A stretch of 5,632 nt of DNA from an uncultured Lysobacterales bacterium (GTDB lineage: Bacteria > Pseudomonadota > Gammaproteobacteria > Xanthomonadales > SZUA-36), in the NCBI GenBank assembly GCA_937974465.1, contig CALJWY010000103.1, positions 1 to 5,632 of the forward strand. Reading direction: 5' to 3'. The notes under the pieces are model-generated. The model was given only the letters and a program-made list of their open reading frames with translations, was not told where the DNA came from and made no database searches. The position numbers and the translations under genes are program-made. The first letter of the stretch is position 1. Every line of letters begins with the position of its first letter. This document shows, one piece after another, positions 5,206 through 5,632 of the stretch.

Positions 5206-5632
5206 ATGGCTAAATTAGATATCGACTTTGTCAGAAACCAGTTTCCTGCTTTCAGCGAACCTTCATTGCAAGGCTTTACACACTTCGAAAACGCGGGCGG
5301 CTCTTATGCCTGTGGGCAGATGATTGATTCTCTGCATCGTTATTATCGTGAATCAAAGGTTCAGCCCTGTTATGGATTTGAACCCTCCAACAGTGCCGGC
5401 CAGCATATGCAGCGCGCCCGTCAGCGCATGGCGGCGTGGCTGAATGTTGACAATGATGAAGTGCATTTTGGCCCGTCGACCTCACAGAACACCTATGTTG
5501 TTGCCCAGGCATTGCGGCAACACCTCTCGGCGGGTGATGAAGTTATTGTCACGAACCAGGACCACGAGGCAAATGTCGGTGTCTGGCGCCGACTGGAAGC
5601 GGATGGTGTTGTTGTGCGTGAATGGCAGGTCA
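5206..5632 (+). CDS. cysteine-desulfurase-like class-V aminotransferase (PLP), 5' part only
   Basis: The first 142 codons of a PLP-dependent fold-type I enzyme are present; the frame is open at the right edge. It begins MAKLDIDFVRNQFPAF. Landmarks are the substrate-side loop FENAGGS (27-33), the cofactor phosphate-binding turn GPSTSQNT, and TNQDHEANVGVW, whose His should stack on the PLP ring as in SufS-type enzymes. The pattern FPAF...DHEANV..W fits the cysteine-desulfurase-like subfamily typified by V. cholerae VC1184 rather than true SufS or IscS. The PLP lysine and any active-site Cys lie beyond the window, so desulfurase activity cannot be judged. The start is set by ATG with AGAGGGA (5195-5201) close upstream. 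It is co-directional with sat but separated by 130 bases and a terminator, so probably has its own promoter. Confidence 0.85.
   Translation, partial: MAKLDIDFVRNQFPAFSEPSLQGFTHFENAGGSYACGQMIDSLHRYYRESKVQPCYGFEPSNSAGQHMQRARQRMAAWLNVDNDEVHFGPSTSQNTYVVAQALRQHLSAGDEVIVTNQDHEANVGVWRRLEADGVVVREWQV

Noticed and set aside
3897..5632. Sat plus the desulfurase-like gene as one sulfur-metabolism operon
   Set aside because: A hairpin with a T-run lies between them, and the second protein fits the VC1184-like subfamily, for which a sulfur function is not established. The link is adjacency only.
1..5632. CRISPR array, tRNA, rRNA, riboswitch or insertion sequence
   Set aside because: I saw no regularly spaced repeats, no tRNA-like cloverleaf with CCA region, no rRNA-like sequence, and no transposase with terminal inverted repeats.

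Overview
This window reads as chromosomal DNA of a free-living or environmental gammaproteobacterium. The basis is indirect: Shine-Dalgarno sites are strong (AAGGT, AAGGAG), base composition is intermediate, there is a lipoprotein with a Lol-type signal as in a diderm, and the ATP sulfurylase is of the type shared by sulfur-oxidising Gammaproteobacteria and sulfate reducers. No sequence search was possible, so the taxonomic placement is inference.

Layout. Positions 1-296 are AT-rich and hold no intact gene. The first 124 bases encode, on the minus strand, a short piece resembling the middle of a TMTC/DUF1736-type TPR glycosyltransferase; its N-terminal half is missing. Positions 297-683 (+) are a complete HIT-family nucleotide hydrolase. 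Facing it on the minus strand is a compact transcription unit, 3737 down to 778: an exported lipoprotein N-acyl-D-amino-acid deacylase, a tiny ORF broken by a TAG, and an SLC1/DAACS-type transporter. A short divergent control region (about 3738-3896) carries two palindromes. From it sat, an ATP sulfurylase, runs rightward (3897-5075, GTG start) and is followed by a long hairpin with a T-run. The window ends inside a class-V, PLP-dependent cysteine-desulfurase-like enzyme (from 5206).

How the genes may work together. The deacylase should sit in the outer membrane or periplasm and free D-amino acids from N-acyl precursors, and the co-transcribed symporter could carry the product inward. Sat interconverts sulfate plus ATP with APS plus pyrophosphate. 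Its neighbour is related to cysteine desulfurases, but a sulfur role for that enzyme is not shown, and a terminator separates the two.

Most notable points: (1) the transporter lacks the Na+-coordinating acidic residues of the SLC1 family (NMDGT replaced by HRPGS, TM8 Asp replaced by Gln); (2) a 39-codon frame fits exactly between deacylase and transporter (ATGA overlap at one end, TAA abutting ATG at the other) but carries an in-frame TAG; (3) Sat has Gln in place of the first His of its HxxH nucleotide-binding motif; (4) a TMTC-like gene remnant lies at the left edge. No CRISPR array, rRNA, tRNA or insertion sequence was seen.
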